Shown: positions 54,345 to 63,174 of the stretch, piece after piece
Layout: each line of letters begins with the position of its first letter
Position numbering within the stretch: the stretch's first letter is position 1
Translations under genes and position numbers: made by a program
The notes under the pieces: model-generated
Told to the model about the DNA's origin: nothing
The model's input: the letters and a program-made list of their open reading frames with translations, nothing else
Database searches by the model: none
NCBI RefSeq assembly: GCF_001650875.1
Contig: NZ_LXYI01000017.1
Span: 62,001-126,000, forward strand
Direction: 5' to 3'
Length of the DNA: 64,000 bases
Source of the DNA: Sulfitobacter sp. EhC04
GTDB lineage: Bacteria > Pseudomonadota > Alphaproteobacteria > Rhodobacterales > Rhodobacteraceae

Positions 54345-55261
54345 TCAGGCAGCCTTGTGTCCTTTATGACGCCTGCGATCCGTTCCGAGACGAAATCCAT
54401 GAAGAGCCGGGACTTCGGATCCTGATGCCTGCGGTGCGTAAACAGGCAGGCCATCTGGATGGGTTCAGGAGGCGTCTCCTCCCCGACGACGGCCAACTCA
54501 CCGGTTTTGAGATGTTGGGCCACTTCGAAAACGGGTTTCAGTGCAATGCCGTGACCTGCCAGCGCCCAATCCACCAGAACGTCACCGTCGTCACATTCAT
54601 AACGTCCGGCGACGCGGAAACGCTTTGGTCCTGAAGCCGTGATCAGCGGCCACTGGAACTCTGTCGCACCAGGAAAGCGAAGGTTCAGGCACTCGTGCTT
54701 GTCCCTGACAATTTCATGGCCAGAATGCGGATGCCCACGCTGCGCGATGTAGGCTGGGGATGCGCAGAGCACTCTTTGTACATCTGCAATTTTCTTGATC
54801 TTCAAATTGCTGTCCTCGGGCTGGCCAAGGAAATAGGCAAGATCCAACCCTTCTGTGGTGAGATCGACCTTTCGGTCGGTCAACCGCAACCGCACGCTGA
54901 CATCCGGATATTCCGCCAGAAATGCCGGCACCTGCGGCGCAATCAGCCGCCTGCCAACACCTAAGGGTGCAGCCACATAGAGTGATCCCCTTGGGCTGTC
55001 TGTGATCGCCGTGACCTGCGCCTCTGCCGCTTCGATGGATTCCAGTATCTCGCAGGCGCCCCGATAAAAGGCCTGGCCCTGCTCGGTCACGCTCAGGTTC
55101 CGCGTGGTCCGCTGAAACAGCCTGACGCCCAGATGATCTTCCAATTGGGAAATCCGCGACGAAGTTACCGCTGGCGAGACCCGCAGATCGCGACCGGCAG
55201 CCGACATGCTGCCAAGCTCGTAGACCCGGACAAAAGTTCGGATGTTCTCAAAGTAAGACAT
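54329..55261 (-). CDS. LysR-family regulator (purine island, copy 1)
   Basis: A 310-residue LysR protein with the N-terminal helix-turn-helix ([20 protein letters not shown], then [18 protein letters not shown]). The reading frame stays open far upstream into puuD, but the family start is the ATG at 55261; the extension is antisense to puuD and is rejected. It diverges from puuD, so control of urate oxidation is the likely role, with urate or an intermediate as signal. It is clearly paralogous to the regulator at 63175. Confidence 0.92.
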   Translation of the reverse strand: MSYFENIRTFVRVYELGSMSAAGRDLRVSPAVTSSRISQLEDHLGVRLFQRTTRNLSVTEQGQAFYRGACEILESIEAAEAQVTAITDSPRGSLYVAAPLGVGRRLIAPQVPAFLAEYPDVSVRLRLTDRKVDLTTEGLDLAYFLGQPEDSNLKIKKIADVQRVLCASPAYIAQRGHPHSGHEIVRDKHECLNLRFPGATEFQWPLITASGPKRFRVAGRYECDDGDVLVDWALAGHGIALKPVFEVAQHLKTGELAVVGEETPPEPIQMACLFTHRRHQDPKSRLFMDFVSERIAGVIKDTRLPDQLPR

Positions 55262-55360
55262 TGTTCTGCTTTTTTTGATACAGCTTGGGAACTCACAGCA
55301 ATACCAGAACAATCCTTTCTCGCCTAGTCTGTTGTCAGCTTCGATTCCAGGGAGGTGGAA

Positions 55361-56599
55361 ATGTACGACTTCGCAATCATGTGGGACTGGTTCGCTTTTT
55401 CGATCCGATGGCTGCACGTCATCACGGCAATGGCCTGGATCGGCGCTTCGTTCTACTTCATCGCCCTCGACCTGATGCTGAAACCCGCAGAGGACATGCC
55501 CGAGGGCGCATATGGCGAAGAGTGGGAAGTTCATGGCGGTGGCTTTTACCACACCACGAAATACCTGGTGGCCCCCGCCCGCATGCCAGAGCACCTGACC
55601 TGGCATAAATGGCAAAGCTACGCGACCTGGCTCTCTGGTGCGGGGCTTTTGATGATCATCTACTGGGTGGGCGGCGAGCTGTTCCTGCTGGACCCCACCA
55701 AGGCCGACCTCTTCCTCTGGCAAGGTGTCCTGATCTCCGGTGGTTCGCTGACCCTCGGCTGGCTGGCCTATGATTTCATGTGCAAATCGAAGCTGAGTGA
55801 AAAGCCGACAATGCTCATGCTGCTTTTGTTTGTGATCCTCGTGGTGATGTCCTGGGGATATAACCAGATCTTCACGGGCCGCGCCGCCCTGCTGCATCTG
55901 GGCGCTTTCACCGCGACCATCATGACAGCCAACGTTTTCTTCCAGATCATGCCAAATCAGCGTGTCGTGGTCGAGGACCTCAAGGCAGGGCGCACCCCGG
56001 ATGCCAAATACGGCAAGATTGCCAAGGTGCGGTCGACCCACAACAACTACCTCACGCTGCCGGTCGTTTTTCTGATGCTCAGCAACCATTATCCGCTGGC
56101 TTTCGGCACCCAATATGCTTGGATCATCGCCAGCCTGATCTTTCTGACCGGCGTGACGATCCGGCATTACTTCAACACGATGCACAAGACCGGAACGGGC
56201 CCCCATTGGACATGGGCTGTCACGGTCATTTTGATGATCACAATCGCCTGGCTGTCCTCCGTTCGGCCCACCGAAACGATAGAGAACGCCGAAGCCCGCG
56301 ATCTGACACTCTATGAGCAGAGGTTTGTGGCCGCAGAAGGGTTCGACGACGCTTACGATATCGTTCTGGGAAATTGTTCGATGTGCCACGCACGCGAGCC
56401 GTTCTGGGATGGAATCAGATGGGCACCAAAAGGCGTGTTCCTCGAAACCCAGGGCGATGTGGCGCGGCATGCAGATCAGATCTATCTTCAGGCCGGTGTC
56501 AGCCACGCCATGCCACCGCCAAATGCCATCGCGACAATGACCCCCGAAAGCCGGGAAAAGATCATCGCATGGGTGCGCAACGCGCGCGCTGAGAAATGA
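55361..56599 (+). CDS. puuD: Urate hydroxylase PuuD (membrane-anchored, cytochrome c domain)
   Basis: A 412-residue protein. The N-terminal about 310 residues have eight membrane helices of the PuuD type (WDWFAFSIRWLHVITAMAWI, GGGFYHTTKYLVAPARMP, then histidines along the helices). The C-terminal about 100 residues are a cytochrome c domain with one CxxCH (CSMCH). It oxidises urate to 5-hydroxyisourate and passes electrons to the respiratory chain. GGAGGTGGAA precedes the ATG at 55361. Divergent from the LysR gene; convergent with bhcD. Confidence 0.94.
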   Translation: MYDFAIMWDWFAFSIRWLHVITAMAWIGASFYFIALDLMLKPAEDMPEGAYGEEWEVHGGGFYHTTKYLVAPARMPEHLTWHKWQSYATWLSGAGLLMIIYWVGGELFLLDPTKADLFLWQGVLISGGSLTLGWLAYDFMCKSKLSEKPTMLMLLLFVILVVMSWGYNQIFTGRAALLHLGAFTATIMTANVFFQIMPNQRVVVEDLKAGRTPDAKYGKIAKVRSTHNNYLTLPVVFLMLSNHYPLAFGTQYAWIIASLIFLTGVTIRHYFNTMHKTGTGPHWTWAVTVILMITIAWLSSVRPTETIENAEARDLTLYEQRFVAAEGFDDAYDIVLGNCSMCHAREPFWDGIRWAPKGVFLETQGDVARHADQIYLQAGVSHAMPPPNAIATMTPESREKIIAWVRNARAEK

Positions 56600-56683
56600 T
56601 CCGATACTGCAATGCTGCCAAGTCAGCCCGCGTGTCGGGGTATGGCAGATTGCCCATCGTTTCGATGACGGCAATTCCAGTGT

Positions 56684-56712
56684 AGACGGCCAGCGCAATG
56701 GGCTGACCGTCT
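56684..56712. terminator. Hairpin between convergent puuD and bhcD
   Basis: AGACGGCCAGC and GCTGACCGTCT form an 11-pair stem with one mismatch and a seven-base loop, midway between two convergent genes. There is no T-run on either side, so a bidirectional terminator is only likely, not certain. Confidence 0.45.
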
Positions 56713-56763
56713 GACTCCGTTAGCCGTTACCGGGCAAGGTGCGGCGGGCGAAACAATCTGCCC

Positions 56764-57729
56764 TTAAAAATCGACCTCGATGGCGACACCCTTCTTCACG
56801 GCAAGCTCCACAACGCTTGCCGCCACAGCAAGATCCTGCAAGCCGACGCCGGTGCCATCGAACAGCGTGATCTCGCTCTCTGAGGTCCGCCCCCTGTGAG
56901 TGCCGTTTATGACAGCACCGATCTGGTGAACGTCGCTTTCCCGGATCAGGCCCTGGGCAATCGCGTGTTGCGCTTCGCCGATGCTGATAGATTGCGCGAC
57001 CTCATCCGTGAACACGGTGGATCTGGCAAGCAACGACGCCTCGACCTCCTGTTTGCCCTTGGTGTCCGTCCCCATGCAGGCGATATGCGTGCCCTCGGAT
57101 ATGTGGTTGGCCATGATGCTGGGCGCAAATGTGGAAGTGATCGAGATCACCACATCCGCCTCTGCCATGCCTTCAAGCGGAACCGCCTCGAAAGGCAGAC
57201 CTGCCTCATGCGCGATCTTTTCGATGTTGGGCAGCATTTCAGGGTGAAAGTTCCAGCCGATCACCTTCTCGAACTGTCGCTGTTCAAGGGCGGCGCGCAG
57301 CTGGAACGTGGCCTGATGGCCGGCACCAACCATGCCCATCACCTTGGCGTCCTTGCGTGCCAGATGTTTGATCGAAACGGAGGACGCCGCCGCCGTGCGC
57401 AGGGCTGTCAACAGGTTGCCGCCGACCATCGCGATGACCTTGCCAGTGTCCGGGTCAAATAGGAAAACCGTCGATTGGTGGTTGATCAGGTCGTGCTTTT
57501 CAAGGTTGTGGGGCCAGTAGCCGCCCGCCTTCAGACCCAGGGCCATGCCCGCTTTGTCGAAGCCGCCCTTGAAGCCGTAAAGCGCATCCTCATGGCCGAT
57601 GGCCTCGCGGATCACCGGGAAATTATAGGCGTCTTTCGCGGCCATGGCGGCAAACACACCCTCAACCGCATCGAATGCAGCATCACGGGTCATGAGGTCG
57701 GCAATTTCGCGTTCAGGAACGATAAGCAT
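56764..57729 (-). CDS. bhcD: Iminosuccinate reductase BhcD (ornithine cyclodeaminase family)
   Basis: A 321-residue protein of the ornithine cyclodeaminase/mu-crystallin family, with YGFKGGFDKAGMALGLKAGG, the NAD(P)-binding MGMVGAGHQATFQLRA and SITSTFAPSIM. In the beta-hydroxyaspartate cycle it reduces iminosuccinate to L-aspartate. The ATG at 57729 is chosen because GGAGAACCCG precedes it; a start four codons earlier is possible. It follows bhcC by 102 bp on the same strand, and the neighbouring BhcA-C genes make the assignment firm. Confidence 0.93.
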   Translation of the reverse strand: MLIVPEREIADLMTRDAAFDAVEGVFAAMAAKDAYNFPVIREAIGHEDALYGFKGGFDKAGMALGLKAGGYWPHNLEKHDLINHQSTVFLFDPDTGKVIAMVGGNLLTALRTAAASSVSIKHLARKDAKVMGMVGAGHQATFQLRAALEQRQFEKVIGWNFHPEMLPNIEKIAHEAGLPFEAVPLEGMAEADVVISITSTFAPSIMANHISEGTHIACMGTDTKGKQEVEASLLARSTVFTDEVAQSISIGEAQHAIAQGLIRESDVHQIGAVINGTHRGRTSESEITLFDGTGVGLQDLAVAASVVELAVKKGVAIEVDF

Positions 57730-57831
57730 CGGGTTCTCCATTGGAATTCATGTATCCGCGCGCGCCGCGACAGAGATCGGGCGCGCGCAGGTTTTGGTCT
57801 TCGGCAGAGCAATGCGGCCGGAAGAGAGGGA

Positions 57832-58995
57832 TCAATAGGCTTTGCCGCGCGCCGATACCGGCCAGACGGTTTCAACCTTGCCGCCACGCACGCCGACATA
57901 CCAGTCGTGCACATTGCAGGTCGGGTCGCAGTGCCCCGGCACCAGCTTCAGCTTGTCATTGACCTTGAGCGCGCCGTTGGGATCCCCGACCACGCCATGT
58001 TCGTCGGAACATTTCAGGTATTCCACATCGTCGCGGCCATAGACGAACGGCAGGCCGCTGTCGACGGATTGCGCCTTAAGCCCGGCGTCAACGATGGCCT
58101 TGTCGGCCTTTGCGTGGCTCATCACGGTGGTCAGGATGAACAATGCGTTTTCCCATTCGCCGTTGTCGATGCGGTTGCCATCCTTGTCGAGGATCCGCCC
58201 GTAATCGGCATCCATGAAGGCGTAGGAGCCACATTGCAGCTCGTTGTAAACATTCGATGCGCTTTCAAAGTAATAGGATCCGGTGCCGCCGCCGCCAACG
58301 ATATCACATTCAAGACCGTTGCTCTTGAGGCCATTCACCGCATCCGCCACCTGTGCGATTGCCGCGTCCAGTTTTTCTTTGCGGTCAGCGTAAAGATCGA
58401 GGTGCTGCATCGCGCCCTGGTAGGCCTGGATGCCGGCAAATTTCAAACCAGCCGCCGCGTCGATCAACTTGGCGATGTGCACCACGTCCTGCGTGGTGCT
58501 GACACCGCAACGGCCCGCACCGCAATCAATTTCAACCAGGGCCTCGATCTGGGTGCCATGTCTGACGGCCGCGTCGGACAATGCCTCCACGTTGTCGGGA
58601 TCGTCCACACAGACCAGAATGCGCGCGCCCGATTTCGGCAATTGCGCCAGGCGGTCGATCTTGACCGGATCGGTGACCTGGTTGGACACCATCACATCCT
58701 TGATGCCGCCGCGCACAAACACTTCGGCCTCCGACACTTTCTGGCAGCACACACCGACCGCATGGCCAAGGTCCTGCTGCAGTTTCAGCACGTCGACGGA
58801 TTTGTGCATTTTGCCATGGGCGCGGTGGCGCATGCCGTGGTCGCGCGCGTAATCGCCCATTTTCCTGATGTTACGCTCAAGCGCGTCAAGATCCAGGATC
58901 AGACAGGGTGTCTGAATCTCCGCCTCGTCCATGCCGGGCAGCGCCGGAATGTCATAGCCGACTTCGTATTTGTCCAGATTTACATGCGTGTTCAT
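57832..58995 (-). CDS. bhcC: beta-hydroxyaspartate aldolase BhcC (D-threonine aldolase family)
   Basis: A 387-residue fold-type III PLP enzyme of the D-threonine aldolase family. The PLP lysine sits in RHRAHGKMHKSVDV. Others are TPCLILDLDALERNI, DCGAGRCGV and GGGGTGSYYFE. It condenses glyoxylate and glycine to beta-hydroxyaspartate in the BHAC. The start at 58995 fits the known N-terminus (MNTHVNLDKYEVGYDIPALPG). Spaced 13 bp after bhcB. D-threonine aldolase is the family alternative but the gene context decides. Confidence 0.94.
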   Translation of the reverse strand: MNTHVNLDKYEVGYDIPALPGMDEAEIQTPCLILDLDALERNIRKMGDYARDHGMRHRAHGKMHKSVDVLKLQQDLGHAVGVCCQKVSEAEVFVRGGIKDVMVSNQVTDPVKIDRLAQLPKSGARILVCVDDPDNVEALSDAAVRHGTQIEALVEIDCGAGRCGVSTTQDVVHIAKLIDAAAGLKFAGIQAYQGAMQHLDLYADRKEKLDAAIAQVADAVNGLKSNGLECDIVGGGGTGSYYFESASNVYNELQCGSYAFMDADYGRILDKDGNRIDNGEWENALFILTTVMSHAKADKAIVDAGLKAQSVDSGLPFVYGRDDVEYLKCSDEHGVVGDPNGALKVNDKLKLVPGHCDPTCNVHDWYVGVRGGKVETVWPVSARGKAY

Positions 58996-59008
58996 AGCTT
59001 GGGGTCCT

Positions 59009-59974
59009 TCACTTGAGCCAGGGCAGCAGGTCGAGGTCGACATTGCCGCCGGTGATGATGATGCCGACGCGTTTGCCGGCAAACCTTTCCTTGTTCTTCA
59101 AGACCGTCGCCAGTGGCACGGAAGAGCTGGCCTCCATCACAATGCGCAGGTGCTTCCAGGTCAGCTTCATCGCAGCGATGATTTCCTCTTCGGAGGCGGT
59201 CAGAATATCGGTGACGTGGTTGGAAACGAAATGCCATGTCAGGTCCTTCAACGGCACCAGCAACCCGTCCGCGATGGTCCGGGGGGCGTCGTCGGCGATG
59301 ATATGACCCGCCTTGAAACTGCGGTAAGCGTCGTCGGCCTGTTCCGGCTCTGCCGCGATGATCTGCATTTCGGGGGCGAGGTTGGACAGGGTCAGGCAGG
59401 TGCCCGAAATCATGCCGCCGCCACCGATGGGTGCCACCATCATGTCAAGCCCGTTGGTCTGTTCAAGGAACTCCTTCGCGCAGGTGCCCTGCCCCGCGAT
59501 CACGCGCGGATCGTTATAGGGATGCACGAAATCACCACCGGTTTCAGCCTGCACCCTGGCAAATGTTTCTTCGCGCGAGGAGGTGGAGGGCTCGCATTCA
59601 GTGATCTTGCCACCATAGCGCGCGACCGTGTCCTTTTTGGCTTGCGGTGCCGTGCGCGGCATGACGACGTTGCATGGAATTCCCCGCCGCATAGCCGCAT
59701 AGCTGAGGCATGAGGCATGGTTCCCCGACGAATGGGTCGCCACGCCCAGGCGGGCCTGTTCATCGCTCAGCCCGAACACGGCGTTGGCTGCGCCGCGCAC
59801 CTTGAACGCGCCGGGTTCCTGAAAGTTCTCGCATTTGAAGAACAGTTCCGCACCCGTCAGCTCGTTCAGATAGGCCGAGCTGCGCACCGGAGTGCGCCGG
59901 ATGTGCGGCTTGATCCGCACATGCGCATCCTCCATGTCCTTGAGCGTCGGGATATACATCGTGTTGTCCATCAT
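59009..59974 (-). CDS. bhcB: beta-hydroxyaspartate dehydratase BhcB
   Basis: A 321-residue fold-type II PLP enzyme of the serine/threonine dehydratase family. PLP lysine in PGAFKVRGAANA, SSGNHASCLSYAA and the phosphate-binding PIGGGGMISG are visible. It removes water from beta-hydroxyaspartate to give iminosuccinate. Two adjacent ATGs (59974, 59971) are both possible starts; the first overlaps the stop of bhcA (ATGA). A long upstream extension lies in bhcA and is rejected. Confidence 0.94.
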   Translation of the reverse strand: MMDNTMYIPTLKDMEDAHVRIKPHIRRTPVRSSAYLNELTGAELFFKCENFQEPGAFKVRGAANAVFGLSDEQARLGVATHSSGNHASCLSYAAMRRGIPCNVVMPRTAPQAKKDTVARYGGKITECEPSTSSREETFARVQAETGGDFVHPYNDPRVIAGQGTCAKEFLEQTNGLDMMVAPIGGGGMISGTCLTLSNLAPEMQIIAAEPEQADDAYRSFKAGHIIADDAPRTIADGLLVPLKDLTWHFVSNHVTDILTASEEEIIAAMKLTWKHLRIVMEASSSVPLATVLKNKERFAGKRVGIIITGGNVDLDLLPWLK

Positions 59975-61161
59975 GCTGCCGCTTTCCTGGCAGATGCCTG
60001 GCCGTGGCGATAGAATGCCTGCGCCGCGGCGACGCCGGAACCCAGTTTGATGTCCAGCCCCAGGTCCACCATCACCATTTCGGCGGTGGCCAGACCCGAC
60101 AACATCATCGCATCTGTCAGGCTGCCCAGATGGCCAATGCGGAATACCTTGCCCGCGACCTCGCCCAATCCCACGCCGAATGCCATGCCATAGGTCTTGG
60201 CGGCGACAGTCACGATATCGGTGGCATTGAACCCTTCCGGGGTGCGGATGGCGGAAACCGTGTCGGAATAGAATTCCGGCGATGCGGCACACAGCTCCAG
60301 CCCCCAGGCATCAACCGCCTTGCGCACGCCTTCGGCAATCCGGTGGTGGCGGGCAAAGACGTTTTCCAGCCCTTCATCCAGCAGCATGTCCAGCGACAGT
60401 TTCAGGCCATTCATCAGGCCAACCGGCGGGGTGTAGGGGAAGGCGTTGTTGTCGTATCCCTTCTGCATGTCCTTGATGTCAAAGAAGGTGCGCGGCAGCG
60501 TGGCCACGTCGCTCGCCCTGATCGCCTTGTCCGAGAATCCCAGGATCGCAAGACCCGCAGGCAACATGAAGCCTTTCTGACTGCCGGTCACGGCAACATC
60601 GACGCCCCATTCGTCAAAGCGGAAATCCATCGACGCGATGGAGCTGACCCCGTCCACGAACAACAATGCCGGGTGCCCTGCCGCGTCCATCGCCTTGCGA
60701 ATGGCACCAATATCGGACTTCACACCGGTTGCGGTTTCGTTATGCGTTGCCAGCACGACCTTGATGTCGTGGTTTTTGTCGGCTTTCAGGATATCCTCGT
60801 ATGTGTCGGCAGGAATGCCCTGCCCCCAAGGGGTTTCAACCACCTGAACATCCAGCCCGTGTCGCTGGCACATGTCAATCCAGCGATGGCTGAACATCCC
60901 GTTGCGCGCGGCAAGTACCTTGTCACCCGCGTTCAAGCAGTTGCTCAGCGCGGTTTCCCAACCGCCGGTCCCGGTGGAAGGGAAGATGAAGATCTTCGCG
61001 CTGTCCGACTTCAGAACCTTGCGCACGCCTTCAAGGCAAGGATGCAAGATCTTGCCAAATACCGGCGAACGGTGGTCGATTGTCGGCATGTAGCATGCCT
61101 GACGGACGGCTTCGGGCATATTGGTCGGGCCAGGAATGAAAACGGGGTTCTGGAAGCTCAT
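59971..61161 (-). CDS. bhcA: Aspartate-glyoxylate aminotransferase BhcA (class V)
   Basis: A 396-residue class V aminotransferase. It starts MSFQNPVFIPGPTNMPEAVR and has FPSTGTGGWETALSN, FVDGVSSIASMDFRFDEWGV and the PLP lysine in VTGSQKGFMLPAGLA. It moves the amino group of aspartate to glyoxylate, giving glycine and oxaloacetate, and so closes the cycle. First gene of the bhcABCD operon, divergent from bhcR. Serine-glyoxylate aminotransferases are close relatives, but the operon context favours BhcA. Confidence 0.95.
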   Translation of the reverse strand: MSFQNPVFIPGPTNMPEAVRQACYMPTIDHRSPVFGKILHPCLEGVRKVLKSDSAKIFIFPSTGTGGWETALSNCLNAGDKVLAARNGMFSHRWIDMCQRHGLDVQVVETPWGQGIPADTYEDILKADKNHDIKVVLATHNETATGVKSDIGAIRKAMDAAGHPALLFVDGVSSIASMDFRFDEWGVDVAVTGSQKGFMLPAGLAILGFSDKAIRASDVATLPRTFFDIKDMQKGYDNNAFPYTPPVGLMNGLKLSLDMLLDEGLENVFARHHRIAEGVRKAVDAWGLELCAASPEFYSDTVSAIRTPEGFNATDIVTVAAKTYGMAFGVGLGEVAGKVFRIGHLGSLTDAMMLSGLATAEMVMVDLGLDIKLGSGVAAAQAFYRHGQASARKAAA

Positions 61162-61331
61162 GACGGTCTCCTTGTTTTGAAGTTAACTCCAAACTAGCAA
61201 ACGCCAACCGATTGCGATATTTTTTTGAAATCGTTTTTCATTTTCCATAGTTATAGAAAAACTATTCATTGTCAGAGGCTTGCGTTTTTCATAATATGAA
61301 GGTGTTTTTCATAAAATTGGGGATTCACTTT
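61162..61331. promoter_or_regulatory. bhcA/bhcR divergent promoter with putative BhcR sites
   Basis: This strongly AT-rich spacer holds three direct copies of GTTTTTCAT (61233-61241, 61284-61292, 61304-61312), the palindrome TTCATA-A-TATGAA (61288-61300) and an inverted repeat ATAGTT/AACTAT (61247-61265). Such features fit the binding of an IclR-type tetramer between the divergent genes. In Paracoccus, BhcR is reported to bind the region between bhcR and bhcA, with glyoxylate as effector. Confidence 0.6.
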
Positions 61332-62180
61332 ATGGCTTTGCAAGAGAATGGGAAGCAAACTGCACGGAAAACCAGGGGCCGCCCGCGGGACTGGGATGAC
61401 AAGACGGAGCAGAACACCATCAAATCGCTGGATCGCGCGATGGAGGTTTTTGAATTCCTGAGCGAGGCGCAGGGCAAGACACTGTCGGGGCTGGCCACCG
61501 ATCTCGGGCAGTCGCCCGCAACGGTTTACCGCATTCTTGTCACTCTGGAAGGTCGCGGCCTGGTCGAATTCGATCAGGCCGATCAGGTCTGGCACATCGG
61601 CCCCCGCGCCTTTGTAATCGGCGCGCGGTTCCTCAAACGCACCAGCCTGGTCGAACGCGCCCGCCCTTTCCTGCGGCACCTGATGGATGAAACGGGGGAA
61701 ACCGCGAACCTCGGGATCGAACAGAATGGCCATGTCCTGTTTGTCAGCCAGGTCGAAACCAACGCCAGCATCCGCGCGTTCTTTCCGCCCGGCACCCTGT
61801 CGCGGCTGCACGCATCGGGCATCGGCAAGGCGCTGATGTCGCAGATGGACGCGGTGCGCCTCGACAATATGCTGTCGCGCGGACCGCTGGAACGGTTCAC
61901 GCAAAACACATTGACAGACCGCGACAGCCTGTTGGCGGATCTGGCCGAAACCAGGGCGCGGGGCTATGCGCTTGATGGTGAAGAACGCAATCTTGGCATG
62001 CGCTGCATCGCCGCGCCGGTGTTCGACATGAACAGCGAGGCGATTGCCGGCATTTCGGTGTCCGGCCCGACCTCGCGGATAGGGTTGGATGCCATCGAAA
62101 ACCTCAGTGTTGCGGTTGTCGCAGCGGCCCGTGAGCTGACGTCGGCCATTGGCGGAGAGCCGAACCAGCACCCGCGTTGA
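61332..62180 (+). CDS. bhcR: IclR-family regulator BhcR
   Basis: A 282-residue IclR regulator. The N-terminal part has a basic tail (ARKTRGRPRDWDDK), a winged helix (TIKSLDRAMEVFEFLSEAQG, LGQSPATVYRILVTLEGRGL) and the IclR effector domain (GETANLGIEQNGHVLFVSQV, FPPGTLSRLHASGIGKALMS, ERNLGMRCIAAPVFD). The ATG at 61332 follows a GGGA at the right distance; the ORF extension upstream lies in the operator region. Divergent from bhcA, which it should control. Confidence 0.93.
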   Translation: MALQENGKQTARKTRGRPRDWDDKTEQNTIKSLDRAMEVFEFLSEAQGKTLSGLATDLGQSPATVYRILVTLEGRGLVEFDQADQVWHIGPRAFVIGARFLKRTSLVERARPFLRHLMDETGETANLGIEQNGHVLFVSQVETNASIRAFFPPGTLSRLHASGIGKALMSQMDAVRLDNMLSRGPLERFTQNTLTDRDSLLADLAETRARGYALDGEERNLGMRCIAAPVFDMNSEAIAGISVSGPTSRIGLDAIENLSVAVVAAARELTSAIGGEPNQHPR

Positions 62181-63029
62181 TCAGGCGCGCGCCTGCGATG
62201 CCCCTGTCGCCGGGCGCAGCGCCATCTGGCGGTTCACATCCTTGTAAAGCAAGTAGCGGAACCGCCCCGGCCCGCCCGCGTAACAGGCCTGCGGACAAAA
62301 TGCGCGCAACCACATGTAATCGCCGGCCTCCACTTCGACCCAGTCATTGTTCAGTCGATAGGCGGCCTTGCCTTCCAGCACGTATAGCCCGTGTTCCATC
62401 ACATGGGTCTCCAGAAACGGGATCACGCCACCAGGTTCAAATGTCACGATGGTGACATGCATGTCGTGGCGCATATCGGCGGGATCGACAAACCGTGTCG
62501 TTGCCCATCTGCCATCGGTATCGGGCATGACACTCGGTGCGATGTCCTGTTCATTGGCAATGACGACATCGGGCATATCCAGCCCTTCAACCGCTTCATA
62601 GGCCTTTCTGATCCAGTGAAACCGCAGCATGTCGTCACCCCGGTTGCGCAGGGTCCAGCCACACTCAGGCGGCAGATAGGCATAGCCGCCGGGTGCAAGG
62701 CTGTGTGACTTTCCATCAATGGTAAGTGTTGCGATGCCCTCGACCACGAACAAAACGCCCTCGGCGCAGGGGTCGCTTTCCGCTTTGTCCGATCCACCGC
62801 CGGGTGAAACTTCCATGATATATTGCGAAAAGGTTTCGGCGAAGCCGCTGAGCGGGCGCGACAGTACCCAAAGCCGGGTTTTGCCCCAGAACGGCAGGAA
62901 GCTGGTCACGATATCGCGCATCGTGCCCTTGGGAATGACCGCATAGGCGTCGGTAAAGATTGCACGATCCGTGAGGAGTTGATCCTGACCGGGATGGCCG
63001 CCCTTTGGGGCATAATAGCTGGCCGTCAT
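62181..63029 (-). CDS. allE: (S)-ureidoglycine aminohydrolase
   Basis: A 282-residue bicupin protein of the ureidoglycine aminohydrolase family (YlbA/AllE). It starts MTASYYAPKGGHPGQDQLLT. The N-terminal cupin includes FSQYIMEVSPGGGSD. The C-terminal catalytic cupin has HDMHVTIVTFEPGGVIPFLE with the following THVMEHGLYVLEGKAAY, the manganese ligands. It releases ammonia from ureidoglycine to give ureidoglycolate, the substrate of AllA. It converges with bhcR with no spacer (stop codons adjacent) and links the purine and glyoxylate parts of the island. Confidence 0.94.
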   Translation of the reverse strand: MTASYYAPKGGHPGQDQLLTDRAIFTDAYAVIPKGTMRDIVTSFLPFWGKTRLWVLSRPLSGFAETFSQYIMEVSPGGGSDKAESDPCAEGVLFVVEGIATLTIDGKSHSLAPGGYAYLPPECGWTLRNRGDDMLRFHWIRKAYEAVEGLDMPDVVIANEQDIAPSVMPDTDGRWATTRFVDPADMRHDMHVTIVTFEPGGVIPFLETHVMEHGLYVLEGKAAYRLNNDWVEVEAGDYMWLRAFCPQACYAGGPGRFRYLLYKDVNRQMALRPATGASQARA

Positions 63030-63174
63030 GATGACTCCTTGTCTGATCTATACGCAGATGGAGTCTAAATGACGCGGGGCGGAAAGCCATTGCACTGGCA
63101 CCGACAGATGTATTCTGTTTTTTTTGATAATGCGCAAGAATGCCTTGGAAAACCGTCATCCTGGGACTGCCTGG

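Noticed and set aside
55262-56698. Upstream extension of the LysR gene to a 789-residue protein
   Set aside because: The added part is antisense to puuD. The LysR family begins with the helix-turn-helix at 55261.
57475-59016. 513-codon plus-strand frame across bhcC and bhcD
   Set aside because: It is opposite two clearly recognised enzymes and shows no family motif.
59009-59974. Plain threonine dehydratase
   Set aside because: The family fits, but the tight operon with BhcA, BhcC and BhcD and the divergent IclR gene points to BhcB.
60004-61197. 397-codon plus-strand frame opposite bhcA
   Set aside because: A shadow frame; the minus-strand class V aminotransferase explains the sequence.
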